A stretch of DNA of 64,000 bases from Gammaproteobacteria bacterium (GCA_021324815.1 JAJPIJ010000020.1:1-64000); one strand, 5' to 3'. Positions 10,987 to 20,176 are shown, numbered from the stretch's first letter. The notes: generated from the sequence alone by a model not told the origin. A program made the numbers and translations.

Positions 10987-12345
10987 ATGCGCGCGAAGAC
11001 GCAGTATCAGTGCCAGGAATGCGGGGCCATCTCGCCCAAATGGGCGGGGCAGTGCGCTGATTGCGGGGCCTGGAACACCTTCGTCGAGACGGTGGTGGAG
11101 GCCAAGCCCGCGAAGTTAAACCCGCGCTTTGCCGGAATCGGCGGCGAGGCGCCCGGCATCCACGTCTTGAGCGAGGTGGCGGCCGGGGACGAGCCGCGGC
11201 TGCCGACCAACATCGCCGAACTCGACCGCGTCCTGGGCGGCGGGGTGGTGGCCGGCTCGGTGGTGCTGATCGGCGGCGATCCCGGCATCGGCAAGTCCAC
11301 GCTTCTGTTGCAGATGCTCTCCGCGGTGGGGGCGGACCTGCCCACGCTTTACGTCAGCGGCGAGGAATCCCCGCGCCAGATCGCCATGCGCGCGCGGCGG
11401 CTCGGCCTTGACGCCCAATCCATCCGCCTGCTCACGGAAACCAACATTGAGCGCGTGCTGGAGATGGCAAAGCGCGAATCGCCGCGCTTGATGGTGGTCG
11501 ATTCCATCCAGACCATGTACACGGACCTGCTCACCTCGGCGCCGGGCAGCGTCGGCCAGGTGCGCGAGACCGCCGCGCAACTGGTGCGCTTCGCCAAGAG
11601 CGGCGGCGCCTCGGTGTACCTCGTCGGCCACGTCACCAAGGAGGGCGCGCTGGCCGGCCCGCGTGTGCTGGAGCACATGGTCGACACCGTGCTCTATTTC
11701 GAAGGCGACGGCGGCAGCCGTTACCGCGTCGTGCGCGCGGTCAAGAACCGCTACGGCGCGGTGAACGAGCTCGGCGTGTTCGCGATGACCGACAAGGGGC
11801 TGCGCGAGGTGACCAACCCATCGGCGATTTTTCTGTCGCGGCACGAGAAGGACGTGCCGGGCAGCGTGGTGATGGTGACGCGCGAGGGCACGCGGCCGCT
11901 CCTGGTCGAGGTGCAGGCGCTGGTCGATGAGTCGAAGCTCGCCAACCCGCGCCGCGTGACCGTGGGGCTGGACGGCAACCGGCTGGCGATGCTGCTCGCC
12001 ATCGCCCACCGCCACGCCGGCATCGTCACCTATGATCAGGATGTGTTCGTGAACGTGGTCGGCGGCGTGCGCGTGTCGGAGACCGGCGCCGATCTCGCCG
12101 TGCTGCTGGCGGTGCTCTCCAGCCTGCGCGGCAGGCCGCTGCCGCAGGAACTGGTGGTGTTCGGCGAGGTGGGACTGGCGGGCGAGATCCGCCCCGTGCC
12201 CGGCGGCCCGGAGCGCCTGCGCGAGGCGGCCAAGCACGGCTACACGCAGGCCATCGTGCCCAGGGCCAATGCGCCGAAGGAGAAGATCGACGGCATGAAG
12301 ATACATGCCGTGACCACGCTTACGCAGGCGCTCGCCCAAACGTGA
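10987..12345 (+). CDS. radA: DNA repair protein RadA (Sms)
   Basis: RecA-like ATPase that promotes branch migration during recombination and repair. The 452-residue product has an N-terminal zinc finger (Cys9, Cys12, Cys23, Cys26), Walker A GDPGIGKST near residues 97-105, the RadA-specific KNRYG motif near residue 253 and a C-terminal Lon-like domain. Length and motif order are standard. It is divergent from the diguanylate cyclase gene (72 bp between starts). Confidence 0.97.
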   Translation: MRAKTQYQCQECGAISPKWAGQCADCGAWNTFVETVVEAKPAKLNPRFAGIGGEAPGIHVLSEVAAGDEPRLPTNIAELDRVLGGGVVAGSVVLIGGDPGIGKSTLLLQMLSAVGADLPTLYVSGEESPRQIAMRARRLGLDAQSIRLLTETNIERVLEMAKRESPRLMVVDSIQTMYTDLLTSAPGSVGQVRETAAQLVRFAKSGGASVYLVGHVTKEGALAGPRVLEHMVDTVLYFEGDGGSRYRVVRAVKNRYGAVNELGVFAMTDKGLREVTNPSAIFLSRHEKDVPGSVVMVTREGTRPLLVEVQALVDESKLANPRRVTVGLDGNRLAMLLAIAHRHAGIVTYDQDVFVNVVGGVRVSETGADLAVLLAVLSSLRGRPLPQELVVFGEVGLAGEIRPVPGGPERLREAAKHGYTQAIVPRANAPKEKIDGMKIHAVTTLTQALAQT

Positions 12346-12473
12346 ACATTAACAAACGGTAATCTGACGTTAAAATCCGGGTAAGGCCGCCGCTGTTATC
12401 TTGCCTTCCCAAGGGCTGGTTGCGAACCGGGCCTGAAACCACGCACCAAACACACTTTCAAAGGAGCATGAAA

Positions 12474-12794
12474 ATGAATATTCGCATTCCCACCGCGTAC
12501 CGCATCACCGTACTGGGTGTCGCAGCCATGATTTCCGTGGCCGCCATGGGCGATGCCTCTGCCGCGACCAGGAAACCGAAGGAAGTTCCAACCGCGGAAA
12601 CCTGCCAGTCCCTGCAGCAGCAGGTCGATGCGGCCATCGCCTCGCATCCCAAGGCGCCCAAGCTCGCCACCGCGAACAAGCGCAAGGATGAGGGCGCCAA
12701 GCTGTGCGGCGACGGCAAGTACGCCGAGGGTGGCAAGAAACTGCGCGCCGCGCTCAAGGCGTTGGGCGTCAAGGTGGTCACCACGAGCAAGTAG
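12474..12794 (+). CDS. Small secreted or periplasmic protein, function unknown
   Basis: A 106-residue protein with a Sec signal peptide, cleavage probably after DASA near residue 29. The mature part is Lys/Ala-rich, with a pair of cysteines (ETCQSL and AKLCGDG) and a helical repeat-like region. AAGGAG at 12461-12466 is 7 bp from ATG 12474, which favours that start over ATG 12468 or the upstream extension. It is followed by a strong hairpin terminator and is probably monocistronic. I do not recognise a named family. Confidence 0.7.
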   Translation: MNIRIPTAYRITVLGVAAMISVAAMGDASAATRKPKEVPTAETCQSLQQQVDAAIASHPKAPKLATANKRKDEGAKLCGDGKYAEGGKKLRAALKALGVKVVTTSK

Positions 12795-12810
12795 TCGTTT
12801 TCTTCGCGGA

Positions 12811-12847
12811 AAAAAACGGGGCGGGCGCAATCCCGCCCCGTTTTTTT
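12811..12847. terminator. Bidirectional rho-independent terminator
   Basis: A 9-bp perfect stem CGGGGCGGG (12817-12825) / CCCGCCCCG (12832-12840) with a 6-nt loop is flanked by an A run on the left and a T run on the right. It can therefore end both the small secreted-protein gene (plus) and the histidine kinase gene (minus), whose stop lies at its edge. Confidence 0.9.
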
Positions 12848-14216
12848 ATCGCGGCTGGAAAGTCAGGCTCACGCGCAATCCCGGCGCGTTGTCGCCCAGC
12901 TCCAGCCGGGCGTGATGCAGTTTCGCCACCGCCGCCACCAGGCTCAGTCCCAGGCCGCTGCCGGGCACCGATTCGCTGCCCGGCAGGCGTGTAAAGCGCT
13001 GCAACGCCCGTTCGCGTTCGGCGGCCGGGATGCCGGGGCCGCTGTCGCTGATCAGGACGCCGGGCCGGCCGTCCGCGCCGAGACGCACGTCGATCGTTGC
13101 GGCCGGCGGACTGTACTTGATGGCGTTGTCGATGAGATTGGCGAAACAGTGCGCGAGCAGCTGGCGGTTGCCGCGGATGTTCACGGCCGCGTCGCCGTGA
13201 AAGACGATGCGCTGCCCGCGGGTTTCGGCCAGCGGCTCGTACAAATCGATGATTTCCCCGAGCACTGTCGCAAGATCGACGTCCTCGAAAGGCAGGTTGA
13301 TGGCGCCGGATTCCGCACGGGCGATGTCCAGCAGCGAATCCAGCAGGCTGTTCAGCCGATCGGCCTCCGTCAGCGCCTGCTCCAGGCTGGTGCGATAATC
13401 CTCGGTGTCGCCGGCGGACTTGAGCGCCCATTCGATCTGATTGCGCAGATGCGTGACGGGACTGCGCAGATTGTGGGCCAGCCCGTCGCTGATGGCGCGC
13501 ATGCCCCGCATCAGGTTTTCGAGGCGTTCCAGCATGTCGTTCAAATGCGACGCCAGCCGATCCAGCGCGTCGCCCGAGCCGCTGACCGGTACGCGGCGGC
13601 CGAGATCGCCGTCGCTGATGCGCCGGCTGACCTGGACGATGCGCTCGATGCCGCCCAGAAAATTGCGGCTGACCGCGACTCCGCCGATCAACCCCAGGCC
13701 CAGCATCAGCGCCAGGCCCCAGCCCAGCGCCTGCGTCATGCGCATGCGAAAGTCATCCTGGGCGTCGATGTCCTGCCCGACGAGCAGGTGGAGGCCGTTG
13801 TTGAGCGCCACGGCGCGGGCGCGCGCCCGGTGGGAGATGGTCTTCCCGTATTCCGTGGCGTCGATGCTGAATTCCAGCCAGCGCGCGGAATACAGGCGTT
13901 CCGCCGGCCATTTCGACAGATTGCCCGTCAGCGGCGTGCCCCGCGAGTCCACCAGCAGATAAAGGGCGTCGCGCTCGGTGGGGTCCTGCGTGCGTTCGTC
14001 GATGACGTCAATCAGGCCCTGCGCGCCGAGGCGGGTGTAGACGTCCTTCAATCCCAGAATCTGCTCGGTGATGACCTCGTCGGTCTCGCGGCTGATTGAA
14101 CCGATGGTGAGGCGGTAGAGGAAGCCGAACAATACGAGGGTGATGAGGCCGAACACCGCGGCGAACAGCAGCGTCAGCCGGAAGGTCGGCGTGCGCAGAA
14201 CGTTAGGTTTCAGCAC
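12846..14216 (-). CDS. Sensor histidine kinase with an atypical H-box
   Basis: Inner-membrane kinase of 456 residues: membrane segment 1 at about 14-36, a periplasmic sensor loop to about 160, segment 2 at about 163-184, HAMP at about 185-240, dimerisation/phosphoacceptor helix with His248, then the ATP-binding domain with NLIDNAIKYSP, DSGPGIP and GSGLGLSL. The H-box reads AHNLRSPVTHL: the acidic residue that normally follows the histidine is Asn249. That residue is the general base for autophosphorylation in related kinases, so activity may be altered. It overlaps the response regulator gene by 14 bp. Confidence 0.92.
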   Translation of the reverse strand: MLKPNVLRTPTFRLTLLFAAVFGLITLVLFGFLYRLTIGSISRETDEVITEQILGLKDVYTRLGAQGLIDVIDERTQDPTERDALYLLVDSRGTPLTGNLSKWPAERLYSARWLEFSIDATEYGKTISHRARARAVALNNGLHLLVGQDIDAQDDFRMRMTQALGWGLALMLGLGLIGGVAVSRNFLGGIERIVQVSRRISDGDLGRRVPVSGSGDALDRLASHLNDMLERLENLMRGMRAISDGLAHNLRSPVTHLRNQIEWALKSAGDTEDYRTSLEQALTEADRLNSLLDSLLDIARAESGAINLPFEDVDLATVLGEIIDLYEPLAETRGQRIVFHGDAAVNIRGNRQLLAHCFANLIDNAIKYSPPAATIDVRLGADGRPGVLISDSGPGIPAAERERALQRFTRLPGSESVPGSGLGLSLVAAVAKLHHARLELGDNAPGLRVSLTFQPR

Positions 14217-14883
14217 GCAGGCAGTACCCGGCGCCGCGTACGGTGCGCAGCAGGGGGGGATCGAAACCGGTGTCTATCTTCTGCCGCAACCGGCTGATGT
14301 GCACGTCGATGACGTTGGTCTGCGGATCGAAGTGGTAGCCCCAGACGCCCTCCAGCAACATGGTGCGCGTGACCACCTGGCCGGCGTGGCGCAGCAGGTA
14401 TTCCAGCAGTTGGAACTCGCGCGGCTGCAAATCGATGGGCTGGCCCTGGCGGGTGACGGCGCGGGCGATGAGATCCATGCGCAGATCGCCGAGGGTCAGC
14501 ACCGAAGCGGCCTTTGCGGGGCCGGTGCTGCGCCGGATCAGCGCCTCGGCGCGCGCCATCAACTCGGCGAAGGCGTAGGGCTTGGGCAGATAGTCGTCGG
14601 CCCCGGCGCGCAACCCCTCGACGCGGTGATCCGTCTGCGACAACTGGCTCAAGACCAGGATGGGCGCGGCGACGCCGCTCTCGCGCAGGTTGCGGATGAC
14701 GCTCAGGCCGTCGCGCCCGGGAAGATTGCGATCGATGATGAGCAGGGCGTAGGGCTCGCTTCTCGCCAGATGCTCCCCCTCCACGCCGTCGGTGGCGTGA
14801 TCGACGGTGTAGCCGCCCTCCTTCAGACCCTTGCGGAGATACGCGGCGGTTTGCGGATCGTCTTCGATGACCAGAACGCGCAT
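14203..14883 (-). CDS. OmpR/PhoB-family response regulator
   Basis: A 226-residue DNA-binding regulator. The receiver domain has the acidic pocket EDD (7-9), phosphoacceptor Asp51 in IIDRNLPG and Lys101 in LPKPY. The switch Thr/Ser position reads LSQ. A winged-helix domain follows (LQPREFQLLEYLL, VIDVHISRLRQKID, RTVRGAGYCL). It precedes and overlaps the histidine kinase gene, so the pair forms one two-component system; no target gene is evident next to it. Confidence 0.95.
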   Translation of the reverse strand: MRVLVIEDDPQTAAYLRKGLKEGGYTVDHATDGVEGEHLARSEPYALLIIDRNLPGRDGLSVIRNLRESGVAAPILVLSQLSQTDHRVEGLRAGADDYLPKPYAFAELMARAEALIRRSTGPAKAASVLTLGDLRMDLIARAVTRQGQPIDLQPREFQLLEYLLRHAGQVVTRTMLLEGVWGYHFDPQTNVIDVHISRLRQKIDTGFDPPLLRTVRGAGYCLRAET

Positions 14884-14892
14884 ACCGGGGTT

Positions 14893-16212
14893 CTAGGCTG
14901 TCTCCTCGCCGCCAGCGGAACTGGGCGCGGCCCTGGGCGCCGGCTTGGCGCGCAGGCGGGCGGTTTTCACGGCCTGCTCGCTGGTCTGCACGATCTCGAT
15001 GGTGTAGCCGGCGATGCGCAGGCCGGTGCCGGGCTCGGGGATGCTCTCCAGCGTTTCCAGAATGAGACCGTTCAACGTGCGCGCGCCGCGCGTCGGCAGC
15101 TTCCATTTGAGCACGCGGTTGATCTCGCGGATGCTGGTCGCGCCGTCCACCAGGTAGCTGCCGTCCTCCTGCGGGAAGATGTCCCTGGAAAAACTCAGGG
15201 CGTCGGTGGTGAATTCGCCGACGATCTCCTCCAGCAGGTCCTCCAGGGTGATGAGTCCCTGCAGATCGCCGTATTCATCGACCACCAGCCCCACGCGTTC
15301 GCGATGACGCTGGAAGTTCAGCAGTTGCTTGTGCAGCGGCGTGCCCATGGGCACGTAGTAGGGCTCGTCCAGGGCGGCCTCGATCTCCGCGACGGTGATG
15401 CGGTGATCGTCGGCGAGCAGGCGCGGCAGGCGGCGCACGTGCAGTATGCCGACGATCTGATCGATGCTGCCGCGATAGACCGGGATGCGCACGTAGCGGC
15501 TGTTGGCGAGCTGGTCGGCCAGATCGGCGGGGCTGGCGTTGAGGTCGACGCCGGCAATCTCGTTGCGCGGCACCATGATGTCCTCGACCCTGCCTTTCTC
15601 CAGATCGAGGATGGCGAACAGCATGCGCTGGTGCTGGCGCGGAATGAGGGCCCCCGCCTCCTTGACCACGGTGCGCAGCTCCTCGCGGCTCAAGGCCATC
15701 TCCTCGCCCTTTTCCGTGCGCACGCCGAGCACCCTGAGCAGGGCGTTGGCAATGGCGTTGAACAGCCAGATCAGCGGATAGGTGACGTTGAGGAGGGGCT
15801 GCAAGAGATGTGCGGCGGGCAGCGCGACGCGCTCGGGATAGAGCGCGGCGATGGTCTTCGGCATGACCTCGCTGACAATCAGCAATATCGTGCCCACCGC
15901 GAAACCCACCGCCGCCACGCCCTCGGTCTGGTGCGGGGTGCCGTGAAACAGCGACAGGCCGATGAAGGTCGCGACCTGGGAAACGGCGAAATTGGCGAAG
16001 GTGTTGCCGACCAGCAGCAGGCCTATCAGGCGATCGGGACGCTCCAGCAGCCGTTGCGCCTTGATTGCGCCGCCGTGTTTCTGGCCCGCCAGATGGCGCA
16101 GCCGGTAGCGGTTGAGCGCCATCATCGCCGTCTCCGAGCCGCTGAAGCAGGCGGACAAAAACAGCAGCGCGGCCAGCATGATCAACAGGGATTGCAGCGG
16201 CAGGTATTCCAT
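14893..16212 (-). CDS. CNNM/HlyC-CorC family transport protein, YfjD-like
   Basis: A 439-residue protein with an N-terminal DUF21/CNNM membrane domain (about residues 1-180, four hydrophobic segments, SGSETAMMALNRYRLRHL), a paired CBS domain region (EDIMVPRNEIAGVD, then VVDEYGDLQGLITLEDLLEEIVGEF) and a C-terminal CorC/HlyC domain. CNNM proteins are linked to Mg export. The Ala/Pro-rich C-terminal tail is an extra. It is in the same orientation as YpjD, 53 bp downstream of it, a neighbourhood also seen in other gammaproteobacteria. Confidence 0.9.
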   Translation of the reverse strand: MEYLPLQSLLIMLAALLFLSACFSGSETAMMALNRYRLRHLAGQKHGGAIKAQRLLERPDRLIGLLLVGNTFANFAVSQVATFIGLSLFHGTPHQTEGVAAVGFAVGTILLIVSEVMPKTIAALYPERVALPAAHLLQPLLNVTYPLIWLFNAIANALLRVLGVRTEKGEEMALSREELRTVVKEAGALIPRQHQRMLFAILDLEKGRVEDIMVPRNEIAGVDLNASPADLADQLANSRYVRIPVYRGSIDQIVGILHVRRLPRLLADDHRITVAEIEAALDEPYYVPMGTPLHKQLLNFQRHRERVGLVVDEYGDLQGLITLEDLLEEIVGEFTTDALSFSRDIFPQEDGSYLVDGATSIREINRVLKWKLPTRGARTLNGLILETLESIPEPGTGLRIAGYTIEIVQTSEQAVKTARLRAKPAPRAAPSSAGGEETA

Positions 16213-16265
16213 AATGACCTCGCTTCGGCGTAAGCCGTTACCTCAAAGCACGAAGACGGCGACGT

Positions 16266-17078
16266 TCAGACGCGGTGGAGAATCAACTGCAACACGAATT
16301 CGGAACCGAAAAAGGCCAGCGCCAGCAGCGCGAAGCCGCCCAGCGTGTAATTGACCGCGATGCGGCCGCGCCAGCCGCGCTGGTGGCGGCCCCACAACAG
16401 CAGCGCGAACACGCACCAGGCCAGCAGCGACAGCACGGTCTTGTGCACCAGATGCTGGGCCATCAGGTTCTCGACGAACATGAAGCCGCTGATCAGCCCG
16501 AGGCTGAGCAGGAACAGGCCGCCGGAGAGCAGTTGAAACAGCAGCGACTCCATGGTCGCGAGCGGCGGCAGGACGTTCAGCAGCCGGCGCGGACGGTGCT
16601 GGCGCAACAGCCGGTCGGCGACCGCCAGCAGCGCCGCCTCCAGGGCGGCGATGGCGAGCACGCTGTAGGCCAGCAGGGACAGGGCGATATGCACCTGCAC
16701 GCCGGGCGGCGTATCGGCGGGCAGCACCCGCCGGCTGGTGAAGATGACGTCGAGAGCCACGGCGAGCGCGGCGGCGGGGAAAACCATGAGTGCGAGACCG
16801 GCCAGCGGCCGGTAGCGGGACATGGCCAGGAGGATCAATACGATGATCCACATGACCAGCGAGGCGCTGTTGAAAAAGCCCAGGTTGACGCCGGCGCCGG
16901 TCTGCATGCCGCGCCACAGCCCCACGCCGTGGAGGATCAGCGCGGCGCCGGCCCAGCCGTAAGGCAGGGCCGCGGGTCGATCGGCCGCCGGGGCGGCGGT
17001 GGCCAGGGCGCGGGCCTGGCGCAGCGCGGCCATGACGTACAGCACCAAGGCGGCGACACTGGCGGAGACGGGGCTCAT
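16266..17078 (-). CDS. ypjD: YpjD-like membrane protein of the cytochrome c assembly (CcsA) superfamily
   Basis: A 270-residue protein with about eight membrane segments and the CcsA-like histidine positions QVHIALSLLAYS and LVHKTVLSLLAW. E. coli YpjD is an inner-membrane homologue beside ffh; whether it handles haem is not established. Start chosen at ATG 17076-17078 (MSPVSASVAA) because hydrophobic sequence begins there; another ATG is six codons upstream and neither has a clear ribosome binding site. Divergent from ffh with 87 bp between. Confidence 0.85.
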   Translation of the reverse strand: MSPVSASVAALVLYVMAALRQARALATAAPAADRPAALPYGWAGAALILHGVGLWRGMQTGAGVNLGFFNSASLVMWIIVLILLAMSRYRPLAGLALMVFPAAALAVALDVIFTSRRVLPADTPPGVQVHIALSLLAYSVLAIAALEAALLAVADRLLRQHRPRRLLNVLPPLATMESLLFQLLSGGLFLLSLGLISGFMFVENLMAQHLVHKTVLSLLAWCVFALLLWGRHQRGWRGRIAVNYTLGGFALLALAFFGSEFVLQLILHRV

Positions 17079-17165
17079 CGCGCAACATGATGGCATAATG
17101 CGCCGGTGGGTTGAAGTTGACCGCCGGCTTGCGCCGTTTCGGGCCTGCGGGCACTGGAGAATTCA

Positions 17166-18524
17166 ATGTTTGACAATCTGACGCGACGGTTGAGCCAGGT
17201 CATCAAGAACCTGCGCGGGCAGGGGCGGCTTACGCCCGAGAACATCGAGGAGACCCTGCGCGAGGTGCGCATGGCGCTGCTCGAGGCGGACGTGGCCCTG
17301 CCGGTGGTGCGTGAATTCATCGACCACGTGCGCAACCGCGCCTTGGGCGAGGAGGTCTTCGCCACGCTGACGCCGGGGCAGGCGCTGATCCGCATCGTGC
17401 GCGACGAACTGACGGCCGTCATGGGCCAGGCCAGCGACGCGCTCAATCTCAGGGCGGCGCCGCCGGCGGTGGTGTTGATGGCAGGCCTGCAGGGCTCGGG
17501 CAAGACCACCACCGTGGCCAAGCTTGCGCGGCGGCTGAAGGAGGAGCGCAAGTCCGTGCTGGTGGTCAGCGCCGACGTGTACCGGCCCGCCGCCATCGAG
17601 CAATTGCGCGTGCTGGCCGCCGAGGTGGGCGTTGATTTCTTTCCCAGCGACGCCGCTCAGGGGGCCGTGCAAATCGCGGTCAATGCCCTGCAGCACGCGC
17701 GCACGCATTATCAGGACGTGCTGCTGGTCGACACCGCGGGCCGCCTGCACATCGACGCGGACATGATGGAAGAAATCAGGCGGCTGCACGCGGCGCTCCA
17801 GCCCGTGGAGACGCTGTTCGTGGTGGACTGCATGATGGGGCAGGATGCGGTCAACACCGCGCGCGTCTTCGATCAAACCATTCCGCTGACCGGCGTGATC
17901 GTCACCAAGGCCGACGGCGACGCGCGCGGCGGCGTGGCGCTGTCGGTGCGGCGGGTGACCGGCAAGCCGATCAAGTTCATCGGCGTCGGCGAAAAGACCA
18001 CGGCGCTGGAGCCGTTTCATCCGGATCGGGTGGCGGCGCGCATCCTGGGCATGGGCGCCGTGCTGGGGCTGATCGAGGAGGTGGAGAAAAAGGTCGATCG
18101 CGACAAGGCGCTGGAGCTCGCCGGCAAGCTCAAGAAGGGCAAATCCTTCGACTTGACCGATTTGCGCGCGCAGTTCGAACAGATGCGCAACCTGGGCGGC
18201 ATCGGCGCGCTGATGAGCAAGCTGCCCGGTGTCGCCGAACTGCCGCCGGCGATTGCGGCGGGCGCGGGCGACAAGGAGATCAGAAAAATGACGGCCATCA
18301 TCGACTCCATGACGCCGCACGAGCGCGCCTTCCCGGACGTCATCAAGGCCTCGCGCAAAAAGCGCATCGCCGACGGCTCGGGGACGCAGGTCCAGGACGT
18401 CAACCGGCTGCTGAAGCAGTTCGATCAGATGCAGAAGATGATGAAGCGCATGTCGAAGAAGGGCGGATTGATGGGGCTGCTGCGGGGGTTGCGCGGCCAG
18501 CGCCCCCCCGGCATGCCTTTCTAA
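17166..18524 (+). CDS. ffh: Signal recognition particle protein Ffh (SRP54)
   Basis: GTPase that with 4.5S RNA delivers nascent membrane proteins to FtsY. The 452-residue product shows the N domain, the G domain with GLQGSGKTTT near residue 105, DTAGRLHID and TKADGDARGG, and the Met-rich M domain ending MQKMMKRMSKKGGLMGLL. Length and motifs are standard. The gene stands alone, followed by a cluster of hairpins that may end transcription. Confidence 0.97.
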   Translation: MFDNLTRRLSQVIKNLRGQGRLTPENIEETLREVRMALLEADVALPVVREFIDHVRNRALGEEVFATLTPGQALIRIVRDELTAVMGQASDALNLRAAPPAVVLMAGLQGSGKTTTVAKLARRLKEERKSVLVVSADVYRPAAIEQLRVLAAEVGVDFFPSDAAQGAVQIAVNALQHARTHYQDVLLVDTAGRLHIDADMMEEIRRLHAALQPVETLFVVDCMMGQDAVNTARVFDQTIPLTGVIVTKADGDARGGVALSVRRVTGKPIKFIGVGEKTTALEPFHPDRVAARILGMGAVLGLIEEVEKKVDRDKALELAGKLKKGKSFDLTDLRAQFEQMRNLGGIGALMSKLPGVAELPPAIAAGAGDKEIRKMTAIIDSMTPHERAFPDVIKASRKKRIADGSGTQVQDVNRLLKQFDQMQKMMKRMSKKGGLMGLLRGLRGQRPPGMPF

Positions 18525-18530
18525 CAGGAC

Positions 18531-18685
18531 GCTGAAAAAGTGCGTCCAGGACTTTTTCAGCCACGCAAAGCAAAAAGCGCGGTTTTTGCCTTGCTTCATT
18601 GTTCAATCGCTCGGCGCGATTGAACAATGGCGGTCGATCCCTCGACCGCACCGCGGCTTGCTGAAAAACGGGTTTTTCAGCAAGC
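18531..18685. repeat. Cluster of four perfect hairpins downstream of ffh
   Basis: Four perfect inverted repeats follow one another: 18531-18541/18551-18561 (11 bp, GCTGAAAAAGT), 18597-18610/18616-18629 (14 bp, CATTGTTCAATCGC), 18630-18637/18642-18649 (8 bp, GCGGTCGA) and 18656-18669/18672-18685 (14 bp, GCTTGCTGAAAAAC). An imperfect one lies between the first two. The first and last share GCTGAAAAA. It has no coding capacity and looks like a composite repeat element that also stops ffh transcription. The remaining sequence to 18804 shows pieces of a CGTCATTCC/GGAATCCAG-type repeat and a GGAAAA-TTTTCC hairpin, but no gene. Confidence 0.8.
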
Positions 18686-18804
18686 TGCTGAAGAACGCTC
18701 GTCATTCCATGCAGGGAGTGCGCGGAATCCAGCGCCACGGAAGACAAACAGTCGTTTTCGCGGCGGCCGCCGGAATCCAGGAAAATCGTTTTCCAGACGA
18801 GGGG

Positions 18805-19326
18805 TCAGTGCGGCGTGGCGTTCTGGGCGGCATGCTCGGCGATGAAGACATCGACCAGCGCCAGCGTCTCGTCATAGATCTTGCACAGGCGGCCGAATTC
18901 GGCGATGCCGTTGTTGCCCTGGGTCCACACCGTCTGCGAGGTGTAGGACTGCGGATCGGCGAGCGGAATCTTCTGCTTGAGCTTCAGGGAGACGGAATAG
19001 GAGTAAAAGTAATAACTGGCGTATTCGACATGCAGATTGACCAGCAGGAAGGCGGCCTGCGGCGTGTGGACCACCTGCTCGGGCGGAATGAGCTTGAGGC
19101 CGGCCTGGAGCAGCCGCCGCTCGATCTCCCGGCGCAGGCCGGATTCACCGGCGCCGCCGCACTGCTCCACATCGCCATAAAAGCCGTCGAAGTCGAGGGC
19201 GATCGTGTGAATGCCCCGCAACGTCAGATGCGAGAACTCGCCCACGCCGTCGGCGTCATACGCACCGGCCGATCCCGTTCCAACGAGCAGTGAAAGGGTG
19301 AGTACGATGAGCGTGCGGATTTTCAT
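18805..19326 (-). CDS. Secreted or periplasmic protein of unknown function
   Basis: A 173-residue protein with a clear signal peptide (MKIRTLIVLTLSLL, cleavage after GSAGA near residue 22). The mature part has a beta-rich look (TIALDFDGFYG, AAFLLVNLHVEYASYYFYSYSVSL), two cysteines and no recognisable catalytic motif. The arrangement of a short conserved domain followed by a YEYxSYSVSL-type strand recalls outer-membrane or periplasmic assembly-associated proteins, but I do not assign a family. It is divergent from the ABC transporter genes. Confidence 0.65.
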   Translation of the reverse strand: MKIRTLIVLTLSLLVGTGSAGAYDADGVGEFSHLTLRGIHTIALDFDGFYGDVEQCGGAGESGLRREIERRLLQAGLKLIPPEQVVHTPQAAFLLVNLHVEYASYYFYSYSVSLKLKQKIPLADPQSYTSQTVWTQGNNGIAEFGRLCKIYDETLALVDVFIAEHAAQNATPH

Positions 19327-19400
19327 GACGTTTACCTCCGACGCGGATTATAGGACGTTGCGCTTGTTCCGTATATCGACTTCAACCATGATGGCCGTCC

Positions 19401-20176
19401 ATGAATGAATCCGTCCTGAATGTGGAGGGGCTGAGCAAGCATTACGGCCCGATACGCGCGGTGGATGACATCAGCTTTCAATTGCATGGAGGCGGCATCC
19501 ACGGCCTGCTGGGGGCCAACGGCGCCGGCAAGACGACGACGCTGGCCATGCTGCTGGGCCTGGTCACGCCCACGGCTGGGCGCATCACGATCTTCGGTCT
19601 GGACCTGAGCCGGCACCGCTACCAGTGCCTTCAGCGCATGAATTTTTCATCGCCCTACGTCGAACTGCCGCAAAGCCTGAGCGTGCGCGAGAACCTCACG
19701 ATATACGCGCGTTTGTACGGCGTCAGGGATCGGAGGCGGCGGTTGCGGCAACTGGCGGAGGAGCTGGCGATTGCGGCCATCATGGACCGCAAATATCGAA
19801 CCCTGTCCGCCGGCCAGAAGACCCGGGTGACGCTGGCCAAGGCCCTGCTGAACGAGCCGGAGCTGATCCTGCTGGACGAGCCGACGCCTCGCTGGACCCG
19901 GATGTCGCCGATCGCATACGCGCCCTCCTCATGTCCTATCAACGTCGCACGGGGGCGACCGTTTTGTTGAGTTCCCACAACATGACGGAGGTCGAGCGCA
20001 TCTGCGATCACGTCATGATCATGCGCACGGGGCGGATCGTGGATCGCGGCGAACCCGCGGCGCTCATCGCCCGCTACGGGCGCGCCACGCTGGAACAGGT
20101 GTTTCTCGACATCGCCCGCGATGAAAACGGCGGCCGCCGCGCGATGTCGAGGGAGAGCGAGGCCGCGCATGTTTGA
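19401..20176 (+). pseudogene. ABC transporter ATPase gene with a one-base deletion
   Basis: The first part (19401 to about 19886) encodes an ABC ATPase with Walker A GANGAGKTT, signature LSAGQKTRVTLAKAL and Walker B LILLDEP. The frame then changes to another reading TEVERICDHV and LLSSHNMTE (H-loop) up to 20176. Inserting one G after 19886 would restore ACG GCC TCG CTG GAC (the expected TASLDP) and give a normal 258-residue protein. No slippery heptamer is seen, so this is a mutation or a sequencing error. The last codons overlap the permease start by 8 bp. Confidence 0.85.

Noticed and set aside
14140-16233. A 697-codon plus-strand frame across the two-component and CNNM genes
   Set aside because: Antisense shadow: low-complexity, Gln/Arg-rich translation with no family similarity, while the minus strand genes are certain.
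19881-19890. Programmed -1 frameshift in the ABC ATPase gene
   Set aside because: There is no slippery heptamer (X XXY YYZ) or clear downstream stem at the change of frame, and a single missing G explains it.
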